64,000 bases of DNA from NIC37A-2 sp050289625 (GTDB lineage: Bacteria > Myxococcota_A > Polyangia > Polyangiales > Polyangiaceae). The DNA lies in contig JBNKGC010000004.1 in assembly GCA_050289625.1 (NCBI GenBank), positions 9,497 through 73,496 on the forward strand, written 5' to 3'. Numbering within the stretch: the stretch's first letter is position 1; the number at the start of each line of letters is the position of its first letter. Both the position numbers and the translations under genes were made by a program. The notes under the pieces were generated by a model that was given only the letters and a program-made list of their open reading frames with translations, did not search any database and was not told where the DNA came from. Positions 8,680 through 18,352 of the stretch are shown piece by piece.

Positions 8680-9415
8680 CACTCCGAGACGCCGCGAGCT
8701 CCCGGTCGTGGCGATCGACGGTCCGGCGGGCGCGGGCAAAAGCACGGTGACCCGCCGTGTGGCCGCTGACCTGGGTTACACGGCGGTGGATACTGGCGCC
8801 CTGTATCGCACGGTCGCGCTTGCATGTTCGCGCCGGAATGTCGCTTGGGACGATGCGGCAGGGGTTCAGAACGTCGCTCACGAACTGGCTCGTGAAGGTC
8901 TCATCACGATGACGCAAGCCGGCGGTACGACGCATGTCACGCTGGCCGGGGAAGACGTGTCGGAGGCGATTCGCACCCAGAAAATGGGGCAGGGCGCGAG
9001 CCAGGTGTCGGCGCTACCGCCCGTGCGCGATGCGCTGCTCGAGATGCAGCGGGCGCTCGGATGCGACGGCGGAGTCGTGCTCGAAGGACGCGACATCGGC
9101 TCGGTCGTGTTTCCCGACGCCGAAGCGAAGTTTTTCCTGACCGCGAGCGCCGAGGTGCGCGCGCAGCGCAGACACGAAGAGCTCCAGGACCGAGGCGAAA
9201 CGGTCGCTCTAAGCGAAGTGCTGCGCGAGGTCGAAGAGAGGGATCGCCGCGACACAGAGCGCCCCGTGGCTCCGCTGGTCCGGGCTGACGACGCCCATCT
9301 CGTCGACAGCTCGAGCCTCGACATCGATCAAGTCGTCGAGGAAATCGTTCGTATCGTTCGCGGAGTCGAGGCGAAGTTGCGAGAGGCCGCGGGGAAGCGG
9401 CACGGGGCGTCCTGA
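8663..9415 (+). CDS. cmk: Cytidylate kinase
   Basis: A 250-residue (d)CMP kinase that phosphorylates CMP/dCMP with ATP. The P-loop GPAGAGKSTVTRRVA is at about residues 19-33, followed by the family signature YTAVDTGALYRTVAL, the long CMP-binding insert with VRDALLEMQRALG, the EGRDIGSVVFPDAEAKFFLTAS core and the lid region RRHEELQDRGE / RDRRDTER. Length is slightly above the usual 220-230 because of short tails. The GTG start lies inside the end of the EPSPS-like gene (17-bp overlap), so the two are cotranscribed. The aroA-cmk-rpsA order is conserved in many bacteria. Confidence 0.95.
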   Translation: MTKDSDTPRRRELPVVAIDGPAGAGKSTVTRRVAADLGYTAVDTGALYRTVALACSRRNVAWDDAAGVQNVAHELAREGLITMTQAGGTTHVTLAGEDVSEAIRTQKMGQGASQVSALPPVRDALLEMQRALGCDGGVVLEGRDIGSVVFPDAEAKFFLTASAEVRAQRRHEELQDRGETVALSEVLREVEERDRRDTERPVAPLVRADDAHLVDSSSLDIDQVVEEIVRIVRGVEAKLREAAGKRHGAS

Positions 9416-9432
9416 GCCGTCGGGGGGAGAGG

Positions 9433-10440
9433 GTGAGGTTTCGGTTCCCGCTTGCCTGCGCTCCGTGGACACTGGCGCTCTTGCTTTCAGGGGTGCCGGG
9501 CTGCGCCGAGCCGCGCGCCGTCGAGCCGCCGCCGGCTCCCCCAGCTGACCCGAGCCCCATCGAAGCGGTGCCCGGGGATCTCGACGTGGTCGTTCGTCTG
9601 GACCTGAAACGCATGCGTTCGGCCCTGCCCGAAGAGGCGGGGCGCAGTCTGACCGAGCGGGCGCTCGGCGGTGGCGAACCAAGCTCCGCCACCGAAGTGA
9701 TACGCCAGGCCCTCGAGCTTGCCGACCAGGTATGGGTAGGCTTTCGCCCGGGCATGTCCGCCGCCGAGACGGACAACGTTCTGGTGCTACGCGGCGATTT
9801 TTCGACGATTTCGACCGAACGACTGACTCGCGGCTTCGGCGTCGTGCGGGATCTGGGCGGTGGATGGCACGTGCGTGAGGCTCGGGAGGTGCCTTCGCGA
9901 GCTGCCCCCGCGCGCCTCTACAACCGTCTCGACCGATTTTGGGTGGTGGCTTCGCAGGCCGAGGTGGATGCGGTCGAACGCGTCATCGAAGCAGGTGTGC
10001 GCGAGCGCCTCGTCGAGCCTCCTGAGGTCGGCGTGATCTCCGTCGCCGCCCGTCTCGAAGCGATTGTTCCGACCTTGCGGAAGCGGGCTCCCAAGGCGGC
10101 CCGCTTTCTTTCTCGGGCCGAATACCTGACCGCCAGCGCGGATTTGACTTCCGCAGGCCTCGATTCGCGCCTCTCCATGCGCTTTCTGTCGCCTCATGAC
10201 GCCGAGCGCGGCGCTGCCTCGCTGCGGGTGTTTCTCCAGCTTCTTGCCCTCAAAGGCGTCGGAAAGTGGCTTGGTGAGACGGAAGTGACACCCGTTGGTC
10301 GAACCGTGAGCTTTCGAGCGAAGGTGCCTCCCGAAATGCTGACGGCACTGGTTCACGGGCCCCGGGCGCGCGAGGCTGGGCGGCGGGAGGACGCACCAAT
10401 TCCAGCGGGCAAACCTACTTCGGATTCGGACATCCCATGA
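9433..10440 (+). CDS. Lipoprotein, second of three related envelope proteins
   Basis: A 335-residue predicted lipoprotein with a GTG start 17 bp after cmk. The signal peptide runs to the lipobox LLLSGVPGC, then a Pro/Ala linker (PPPAPPADPSP). The mature domain starts EAVPGDLDVVVRLDLKRM, parallel to the starts of the neighbours at 6340 and 10437, and continues with alternating strands such as VGVISVAARLEAIV and SADLTSAGLDSRLSMRF. This looks like the beta-rich repeated half-domain of DUF3352-like proteins. The stop overlaps the next start as ATGA. Function unknown. Confidence 0.78.
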   Translation: MRFRFPLACAPWTLALLLSGVPGCAEPRAVEPPPAPPADPSPIEAVPGDLDVVVRLDLKRMRSALPEEAGRSLTERALGGGEPSSATEVIRQALELADQVWVGFRPGMSAAETDNVLVLRGDFSTISTERLTRGFGVVRDLGGGWHVREAREVPSRAAPARLYNRLDRFWVVASQAEVDAVERVIEAGVRERLVEPPEVGVISVAARLEAIVPTLRKRAPKAARFLSRAEYLTASADLTSAGLDSRLSMRFLSPHDAERGAASLRVFLQLLALKGVGKWLGETEVTPVGRTVSFRAKVPPEMLTALVHGPRAREAGRREDAPIPAGKPTSDSDIP

Positions 10441-11423
10441 CTGAGCGACGCGGAGTCAACTACAAGACCGTCTTCATCGCCCTCGGCGTGAGCATCGCTC
10501 TCGCTGCTGGCGTCGGCCTGTTCATCTACTTCCACTACGTGCGCTACGAGCGGGTAGCGGTGATCCACCTGCCCGCAGGCACGAGGGCAGCAGCGCGCTT
10601 CGATCTGGAGAAGGTGGTTCTGTACGAACCGTTCCGCAGCCAGCTGCTGCCCCTGGTGAACGAGCATGACGCGCGCGCCCGGCGCAAGGAGGACGCGCGA
10701 ATCGAGCGGTTCAAGCACCATACGGGTATCGAGCTCGGTGTGGACGTCCGGGAGGTCGTCGTGGGATGGGGGCCTGGCGGTTCCGACTGGGTGGTTGCCC
10801 TCGGAGGGTTGTTTCGCAGGGGCGGCGTGTTGGACGGGCTCGCGCGTGTCCTCGAAGAGGAGGGCAAGCCCTTTCGACGAACTCCGAACGCCCTCGTCGC
10901 TCCGAGCGGTGAGGCACTTGGTCAGGCAGCGGACGGGACCCTGGTCGCCGCTTCCAGTGAGGCACTCCTCGGCCAGGCACTTCCCGCGACCCGCGTCTAC
11001 GAGTCTCTCGGGATGACGCGCGTAGGCCCGGGAAGTTTCGGGATCGCTGGGAGTACCCTGCAGGGCATCGTCCCCACTCCGCTGCGCTTCGTGGCACCGT
11101 CGCTCGCCGTGGTCGACGACGTCGAGCGGATTCACGGCGAATTGAGCCTCGGCCAAGACGTGTCAGTCGAGGGGCTCGTCGAGCTCCGTTCAGGCGACGA
11201 CGCGGCAGACCGGGTGCGGTCCCTGCTGACTTCCGTTCGCGCGGCTGGCGCACTGCCCGCGGCGGGCCCCCTGAAAACCATTTCCGGCGCGCTCGGTCAG
11301 CTGGAGGTCACGCCGGCGGGCCCCCGAGGCGCTCGAGTCACGGCCCGCTGGACTCGAGACGAAGTCGAGTTCGCTGCGGCTCGCCTGGCAGATTTGCTGC
11401 GTGTTTGGTTCGGCTGGCGCTGA
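10437..11423 (+). CDS. Membrane-anchored protein, third of three related envelope proteins
   Basis: A 328-residue protein whose N-terminus MTERRGVNYKTV is followed by one transmembrane helix (FIALGVSIALAAGVGLFIYF) and no lipobox, so it is anchored with its bulk in the periplasm. The domain opens with VIHLPAGTRAAARFDLEKVVLYEPF and GIELGVDVREVVVGWG, the same order of elements as in the genes at 6340 and 9433. It overlaps the upstream gene by 4 bp. It is the last gene before rpsA, which has its own 320-bp upstream region. Unrecognised function; an envelope role is inferred only from topology. Confidence 0.78.
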   Translation: MTERRGVNYKTVFIALGVSIALAAGVGLFIYFHYVRYERVAVIHLPAGTRAAARFDLEKVVLYEPFRSQLLPLVNEHDARARRKEDARIERFKHHTGIELGVDVREVVVGWGPGGSDWVVALGGLFRRGGVLDGLARVLEEEGKPFRRTPNALVAPSGEALGQAADGTLVAASSEALLGQALPATRVYESLGMTRVGPGSFGIAGSTLQGIVPTPLRFVAPSLAVVDDVERIHGELSLGQDVSVEGLVELRSGDDAADRVRSLLTSVRAAGALPAAGPLKTISGALGQLEVTPAGPRGARVTARWTRDEVEFAAARLADLLRVWFGWR

Positions 11424-11743
11424 AATCCGCCAGGCGCGCTCCGGATGGCTCATTTCGGCCCCCTGCATTTGCTGGTGTCCCGGCCGTACTGCACCGCGGC
11501 CGCAGACTCGGGCGGCGATTGAGGGGGCAGTGAGGGGACCGGCTGGCAGCGAGAGATACCGTCGCGATCGACTCGAGCCCTGGCGGAACCCGAAGGACGT
11601 GGCAGCCTGTTTGACGCGTAGTCTGCTGTGCGCTAACCCGAGCGCCCCGAACGAGCGCGAATCAGCGAGGGCATCCAAACGACTGCTTCTGGAAGCCGCG
11701 CCCGCCGGGTTCATCACAGCCCCTCGCCAGGAGCATAGAAAAC
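11424..11743 (+). promoter_or_regulatory. rpsA upstream region with candidate promoter
   Basis: A 320-bp stretch with no credible gene. A candidate sigma70-like promoter is TTGACG at 11611-11616, a 17-bp spacer and TAACCC at 11634-11639, leaving about a 100-nt leader before rpsA. The -35 is a good match and the -10 is weak. The leader contains no hairpin that I can match to a known S1 autoregulatory site. Confidence 0.35.
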
Positions 11744-13513
<1,770 letters not shown>

Positions 13514-13534
13514 GGCTTCGTCGGGGCGACGACA

Positions 13535-13553
13535 GCGGCTCGGTTCGAGCCGC
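13535..13553 (+). repeat. Hairpin 22 bp after rpsA
   Basis: The arms GCGGCTC and GAGCCGC are perfect complements around GGTTC. It lies just beyond the rpsA stop, but no T-run follows, so it is at best a weak terminator or an mRNA 3'-end stabiliser. Confidence 0.35.
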
Positions 13554-13684
13554 CGGACTCGCCCCGGGCGCGGCTTCGTCACAACCTGTCGAACCGAAGG
13601 CGAGTTGGCTTCCAGTGAGGTCCGGCCCGCTGGAAACGTCGGTCTCCAGACGTCGGTAGGTGTGGCGAAACCAGCGACAAGAAG

Positions 13685-13718
13685 AACGGGCACTCGATTT
13701 CGATCGGGTGCCCGTTTC
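13685..13718 (+). terminator. Intrinsic terminator downstream of rpsA
   Basis: The stem pairs AACGGGCAC with GTGCCCGTT and extends as TCGAT/ATCG with one bulge around a TTCG loop; a short TTTCTC follows. It lies within the 359-bp gap between rpsA and the AI-2E-family gene and is the best stop signal for the ribosomal transcript. The rest of that gap shows no gene. Confidence 0.65.
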
Positions 13719-13872
13719 TCGTCCATCGTGCCCTGTGGTGCGCGTCTACGCCGGGAACCAGGTGCGTCGATTGCCTCGCGCTCACTGGAACGCCGAGGTG
13801 TTCCTGCGGTGTGGCTTTCACTTTGTCCGAACGCCTCGCTAGTCTTGTGCGAACCCTCGGAAACTTCCCCTC

Positions 13873-15189
13873 GTGAATCACGAAGACAGCACGACCGCGC
13901 CTCCCCACCGCGGTAAGCACGGTTGGACCCGCCGACGGATCGCGTTCCTCGCGATCTCCGGCTTGGCGATTCTCGCGCTCCTCGTTTCGGTGCGCGCAGT
14001 CCTTCTGCCCTTCATCCTAGCCGTCATCATCGCTTACGTGCTGACGCCTCTCGTGGCCTTCTGCGAAAACCGCGCGCGTATGCCGCGGTCGGTGGCGATT
14101 TTGGTGGTTTACGCCATCACCTTCGGAGCCATCTATGCTTCCGTCGCAGCGATTTCACCGCGGGTGTACGACGAAACCCTGAAAATCACTCGGGATGCGC
14201 CGCGTTTGATCCGCAACGGGGCCGCCAAGTGGGGCCCCCTCATCGAGAGCTGGGTGGACGGTTACTTGGGCCGGAAAGATGAAGTCCAGGTCCCCCATGC
14301 GGAGCGCCACGAACCCGCCTTTGCAGTCGAGCAGCGTCGGGATGGTTCCTTCGCCGTAGAGCTCCGCGCCGGGATCGACATGGTTCAGGAAGGCCCGAAA
14401 CGCTGGAGGATTTCCCCGAAGGAGGAGCTTCCTCCTGAAGGGTTTCGCGCTTCGGAGCTGGTGAACGAAAGCCTCGATCGCTTCGTGAAGTACCTCAAGC
14501 TGAACGCTTTCGAAGTCCTCAAGGTGGGGCAAACCATCGTATCCAGCGTTTCCCGCGCCATCTTTCTGCTCTTCATGACGCTGATGGTGGCCGGGTACAT
14601 CATGCACACACGCGAGAACATCTACGCGTTCTTCCGCTCCCTCGTCCCGCTGACGGCGCGGCCGGGATTCGATCGTCTGACGTTCCGCATCGACCGCGGT
14701 CTATCCGGGGTAGTGCGCGGTCAGCTCCTGATCTGCCTGGTGAACGGCGTGCTTTCCGCGATCGGATTTTGGATCTTCGATCTCAAGTACTGGCCAATCT
14801 TGGCGATCGTGGCAGGTGTCATGAGCCTCATCCCGATCTTTGGATCGATTCTGAGCACCATTCCGGCGGTCATGATCGGCATCACCCAGGACTTCTGGAC
14901 CGCTCTGTGGGTGATGCTTTGGATCATCGGCATTCATCAGGTGGAAGCGAATCTTCTCAACCCGAAGATCATCGGGGTCTCGGCGAAGATTCACCCCGTG
15001 CTCGTCGTATTCGCCCTCCTCGTCGGAGAGCACTTCTACGGGCTTTGGGGCGCGCTGCTCGCGGTGCCGACGCTGTCCATCGCGCAGAGCATCTTCAATC
15101 ACTTTCGCTTCGAATCGATGCCTGATGCGGGTCCGGACAGCCTGAGCGCCGAAGAGCTGGTGCGCCGCACCCGGGCGGCGAGTGGCTGA
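13873..15189 (+). CDS. AI-2E family transporter (PerM/TqsA-like permease)
   Basis: A 438-residue integral membrane protein of the UPF0118/AI-2E exporter family. Two N-terminal transmembrane helices (IAFLAISGLAILALLVSVRA, then LLPFILAVIIAYVLTPLV) are followed by a third (VAILVVYAITFGAIYASV), a soluble segment of about 170 residues that is longer than in most members, and five C-terminal helices. The C-terminal half carries the family pattern GLSGVVRGQLLICLVNGVLSAIGFWIF, GVMSLIPIFGSILSTIPAV, and NPKIIGVSAKIHPVLVVFALLVGEHFYGLWGALLAVP. The substrate is not fixed by sequence. The start is GTG at 13873. The next gene follows on the same strand after about 110 bp. Confidence 0.9.
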   Translation: MNHEDSTTAPPHRGKHGWTRRRIAFLAISGLAILALLVSVRAVLLPFILAVIIAYVLTPLVAFCENRARMPRSVAILVVYAITFGAIYASVAAISPRVYDETLKITRDAPRLIRNGAAKWGPLIESWVDGYLGRKDEVQVPHAERHEPAFAVEQRRDGSFAVELRAGIDMVQEGPKRWRISPKEELPPEGFRASELVNESLDRFVKYLKLNAFEVLKVGQTIVSSVSRAIFLLFMTLMVAGYIMHTRENIYAFFRSLVPLTARPGFDRLTFRIDRGLSGVVRGQLLICLVNGVLSAIGFWIFDLKYWPILAIVAGVMSLIPIFGSILSTIPAVMIGITQDFWTALWVMLWIIGIHQVEANLLNPKIIGVSAKIHPVLVVFALLVGEHFYGLWGALLAVPTLSIAQSIFNHFRFESMPDAGPDSLSAEELVRRTRAASG

Positions 15190-15300
15190 GGTTGGGGAGC
15201 CAACGCAAAATCCCCCGATCGGAATGCTCTACCCGCGTGGCTTTCGTGGGGGCGAGTGCGCGACTTGCACCCCTGCGGTCCCGGGGGCTATAGGCCCGCC

Positions 15301-16260
15301 GTGGCCAAGGAAACCCGCAAGCTGCGCCGCGCTGCGGAGCGCGACAAGACGTCCGGCAAGAGCAAGAAGGCAGCGCTCAAGGCGCCCATCTCCATGAAGC
15401 CGGGCGAGATGCCGGACCCGCTCGGACCGGAGCAACTCAAGAGCACACTGGTGCGGGTGGGCTTGATCATCGCCGGGCTGTGGATTCTCGGCGGCTCGAT
15501 CGCCGGAGTCTCGGTCACTCCTTGGATCATCACGACCGCGCTCGCGGTTCCTGCCGTACTCACGGTGGTGATTCTGGGTGTTCTTTTTTGGACCTTCCGC
15601 CGCGTGAAGGCCGCTCGCGGTGTCGCGAGCATTCTGCAGGGGGTCGAGACGGAGGAGGACCGCAAGGCGGCTCTGGCTCAGCTCGATATCTCTTCGGGGA
15701 AAGTGGATCCCGCCAAGGTTTTCGCCAAGGCGCAGCTCGAGATGCAGGAGGATCCGAAGAAGGCTCTCCAGACTCTCGAGCAGATCAATCTCGACAAGGT
15801 TTCTGCGCCGGTAGCCGACCAGGCGCGCACCCAGCGGGCCATGATTCACCTCACGCAGGGTGAAGTGAACCTTGCGCGTCAGCTGGTGGACAACGTGGAG
15901 CTAAAGCGGACGCAGGACGCTCCGTCGCGGGCGATGATGGGAGCGATTCTCGCCGAAGCTTGGGCTCGAAGCGGCCAAGCCAAGAAAGCGCTCGAGACAT
16001 TGGAGCTTTTCGACATGGAGGGCGAAGAGCTCGCTCAACTGAGGCCCCAGATATACCGGGCCTACGCCTTTGCTTATGCGCACCTCACGAGGACCAAGGA
16101 CCTTCGGCGGGTGCTCCGGAAGATGCTGGCGATCGACGTGCGCTTGCTCGGGGGCTTCATGATGAAGAGGACGCATCCTCTCCTTCAAAAGGAGGCGCGG
16201 CAGATCGTCGAGCGCAGCGGGATGGTCCCCCGAAAGATGCAAGTTCAGCGTATGCGCTGA
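15301..16260 (+). CDS. Membrane-anchored helical-repeat protein (unrecognised)
   Basis: A 319-residue protein with a basic N-terminus (AKETRKLRRAAERDK), two adjacent transmembrane helices (TLVRVGLIIAGLWILGGSIAGV and WIITTALAVPAVLTVVILGVLFW) and a long helical cytoplasmic or periplasmic part. That part contains TPR-like pairs (DPAKVFAKAQLEMQEDPKKALQTLEQI, SRAMMGAILAEAWARSGQAKKALETLELF), suggesting a protein-protein scaffold. I placed the start at GTG 15301 because the basic stretch begins there. It ends 6 bp from the convergent sctV stop. Function unknown. Confidence 0.75.
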   Translation: MAKETRKLRRAAERDKTSGKSKKAALKAPISMKPGEMPDPLGPEQLKSTLVRVGLIIAGLWILGGSIAGVSVTPWIITTALAVPAVLTVVILGVLFWTFRRVKAARGVASILQGVETEEDRKAALAQLDISSGKVDPAKVFAKAQLEMQEDPKKALQTLEQINLDKVSAPVADQARTQRAMIHLTQGEVNLARQLVDNVELKRTQDAPSRAMMGAILAEAWARSGQAKKALETLELFDMEGEELAQLRPQIYRAYAFAYAHLTRTKDLRRVLRKMLAIDVRLLGGFMMKRTHPLLQKEARQIVERSGMVPRKMQVQRMR

Positions 16261-16266
16261 GGAGGC

Positions 16267-18225
16267 TCAAAAGGCGGACGCGAAGTCCGTGGAGTCATCG
16301 GAAAAGGGGGCCGCACCGACGATGGTGACGGTTGCGACCTGGCGAACCCGGGCCTCGGCAGTGAGGTCGGTGTGGGTGATGACCGGTAGGGCCGGAAACT
16401 CGTGTGCAACCAGATCGCGCACGAAGCGACGGATGTCGGTTGCCACGAGCAGAGCCACCGGGACTCCGCCCAGCGCGGCCGACTGAGGGCCGCTGGCGGG
16501 TGCTGCCTCCAGGCACCGCGCAGTCGCGGCGACGATGTCGTGGGCCGCTCCCGGACCGAGTGCGAGAGTGCGACGCCCCTCGCGCTCGAAGATCGCTTCG
16601 CGAACGGTGTCCTCGAGGAGCTCGTCCAGGGCGATGACGGGGATGACGTCGCGGCCTCGACCGAGGCTCTCGGTGATGGTGGCGCGGAGGGCGGGACGCA
16701 GGGTCTCGGCCAGCTGTTCGGGCTCCTCCGGAAGCGCTGGCGCCTCGGCGAGCACTTCCAAGATGCGTTCCCAGTCCACCTGAACGCCTTCGTGGGCCAG
16801 GCGACGGAGCGCTCGGGTGAGACGGGGCAGGGGAAGGCGGCTGGGCACGGCGGCGCGAACCAGACCGGGCGTCTGCCGCGCGAGGTCGTCGAGCCGTTCC
16901 TCGACCCGACCGAGGGTCACGAGGTCGTGAAGATGCTGGAGCCAAACAGCGTTCAGCCGGTTCGAGAGGTCCTGAAGTGCGTCTCCTTGGACCGGTGCTC
17001 CATCCACGGCGACCCCTCGCACGACCAGCGTGACATGGCCCGGTGAAGCGGTGGGGCTCACCCCGACGACGCCTTGGGGGATGTGGAGCCCCGTTTTCTC
17101 CGATGCTGTGCGGCGCAGGACCCTTTCGATCCGGTGGAGTGGGCCCTTCCCGAGGAGGGAGCGCACCCCGGGTACTCCCCGCGGCTGGAGCAGAAAGCGC
17201 TCGGATTCGGCCACCTGCAGGGCCCAAACGGGAGGCAGGTGTTCCTCGAGCGCGCCCCGATCTCGGCTGAGGAGCGCGAGAATCAGGAGCGCGGCGCCCA
17301 CCACGAAGAACGGCACCGCGGGCAGGCCCGGGACCAGGCCTAGGATCCCCGAGCAGAGCCCGGCGATGGCCAAGGCTCCGCTGTGGTCGAAGAGCTGCGC
17401 AAGCAGCTGCCGCGCGAGAGATTCCGAGCTCTCAACGTGCTCCACGCGCGTCACCAGGATCCCGGCGGCAGTCGCGGTGACGAGGGCGGGGATTTGCGCG
17501 GCCAGCCCATCTCCGATGGTCAGCGTGCCGTAACGTTCGAGCGCCCCCAGGGCATCGAGTCCCTGCTGCCCCATACCGACGGCGAAGCCACCGACGAGGT
17601 TGACGCTCACGATCACGAGGGAGGCGACGGCGTCGCCCTTGACGAATTTCATGGCGCCGTCCATGGCGCCGTAAAATCGACTGTCGCGCTCGAGGTCGGC
17701 GCGGCGTCGCTCGGCTTCGGTCGGGGAAATCGCCCCTCGCTTGAGAAGCGCCTCGATGGCCAGCTGTTTGGCGGGAAGCGCATCGAGACTGAATCGAGCG
17801 CCGACCTCCGCGACGCGTTCCGCGCCTTTCGCGACGACCACCAGCTGGACCACGGCGAGCAGCACGAAGACGACACCGCCGACAGCTGCGTTGCTTCCGA
17901 TGACGAGGTGTCCGAAGGCGTCGATCACGCGCCCGGCGTCCGCCTGCAGGAGGATCAGGCGGGTCGAGGAGACGTTGAGCGAAAGTCTCACGAGGGTGCT
18001 CACCAAAATGAGCACCGGGAAGGTGGCGACACGAAGCGCACTCGACGTCTGCAGCGCCACGAGCAGCACGACCAGGGAAAACAGGAGGTTTCCGGTGATC
18101 AAGAGGTCCAGCAGCCAGGTCGGGAGCGGCACGATCAGTAGAGCGATGGAGCCCACTGCAACGAGTGCGACGAGCCCCTCGGGCCACGAGACGCGCTGCT
18201 TCGGGCGCGAGGTCCTCCCAACCAT
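16267..18225 (-). CDS. sctV: Type III secretion export gate protein SctV (FHIPEP family)
   Basis: A 652-residue member of the FlhA/SctV family, the nonameric export gate of type III secretion and flagellar machines. The N-terminal half has seven or eight transmembrane helices and the FHIPEP signature RLSLNVSSTRLIL. It keeps FYGAMDGAMKFVKGDAVASL (the cytoplasmic FHIPEP loop) and the helix GDGLAAQIPALVTATAAGILVTR. The C-terminal half is the cytoplasmic ring domain, with VDWERILEVLAE and the RATITESLGRGRDVIPVIALD region. I chose the ATG at 18225; an in-frame extension upstream runs into the repeat region. No other type III or flagellar gene is in the window, so it is an orphan here. A non-flagellar system is more likely, because myxobacteria are non-flagellated and several carry such systems, but flagellar FlhA cannot be fully excluded. 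Confidence 0.88.
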   Translation of the reverse strand: MVGRTSRPKQRVSWPEGLVALVAVGSIALLIVPLPTWLLDLLITGNLLFSLVVLLVALQTSSALRVATFPVLILVSTLVRLSLNVSSTRLILLQADAGRVIDAFGHLVIGSNAAVGGVVFVLLAVVQLVVVAKGAERVAEVGARFSLDALPAKQLAIEALLKRGAISPTEAERRRADLERDSRFYGAMDGAMKFVKGDAVASLVIVSVNLVGGFAVGMGQQGLDALGALERYGTLTIGDGLAAQIPALVTATAAGILVTRVEHVESSESLARQLLAQLFDHSGALAIAGLCSGILGLVPGLPAVPFFVVGAALLILALLSRDRGALEEHLPPVWALQVAESERFLLQPRGVPGVRSLLGKGPLHRIERVLRRTASEKTGLHIPQGVVGVSPTASPGHVTLVVRGVAVDGAPVQGDALQDLSNRLNAVWLQHLHDLVTLGRVEERLDDLARQTPGLVRAAVPSRLPLPRLTRALRRLAHEGVQVDWERILEVLAEAPALPEEPEQLAETLRPALRATITESLGRGRDVIPVIALDELLEDTVREAIFEREGRRTLALGPGAAHDIVAATARCLEAAPASGPQSAALGGVPVALLVATDIRRFVRDLVAHEFPALPVITHTDLTAEARVRQVATVTIVGAAPFSDDSTDFASAF

Positions 18226-18236
18226 GGGGGGGCAGA

Positions 18237-18290
18237 CTAGAGCGCAGATCATTGAGCCGCTAGAGCGACAAAACGGCTTACCGTTTGTCG
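18237..18290. repeat. REP-like element, two CTAGAGCG-headed units in tandem
   Basis: Two units start with CTAGAGCG in the same orientation, at 18237 and 18260. The second carries a near-perfect hairpin CGACAAAACGG-CTTA-CCGTTTGTCG with one bulged A. The first unit (CTAGAGCGC, then GATCA and GCC) and the second unit both have close matches at 41438-41542. The element sits between the end of the FIST gene and the start of sctV. Confidence 0.6.
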
Positions 18291-18352
18291 GGCTTTGAAA
18301 CCCGGGACGCGGGCGCCCGCCAGGAGCGCACGACACCGGGGGCGGGGGAGAT

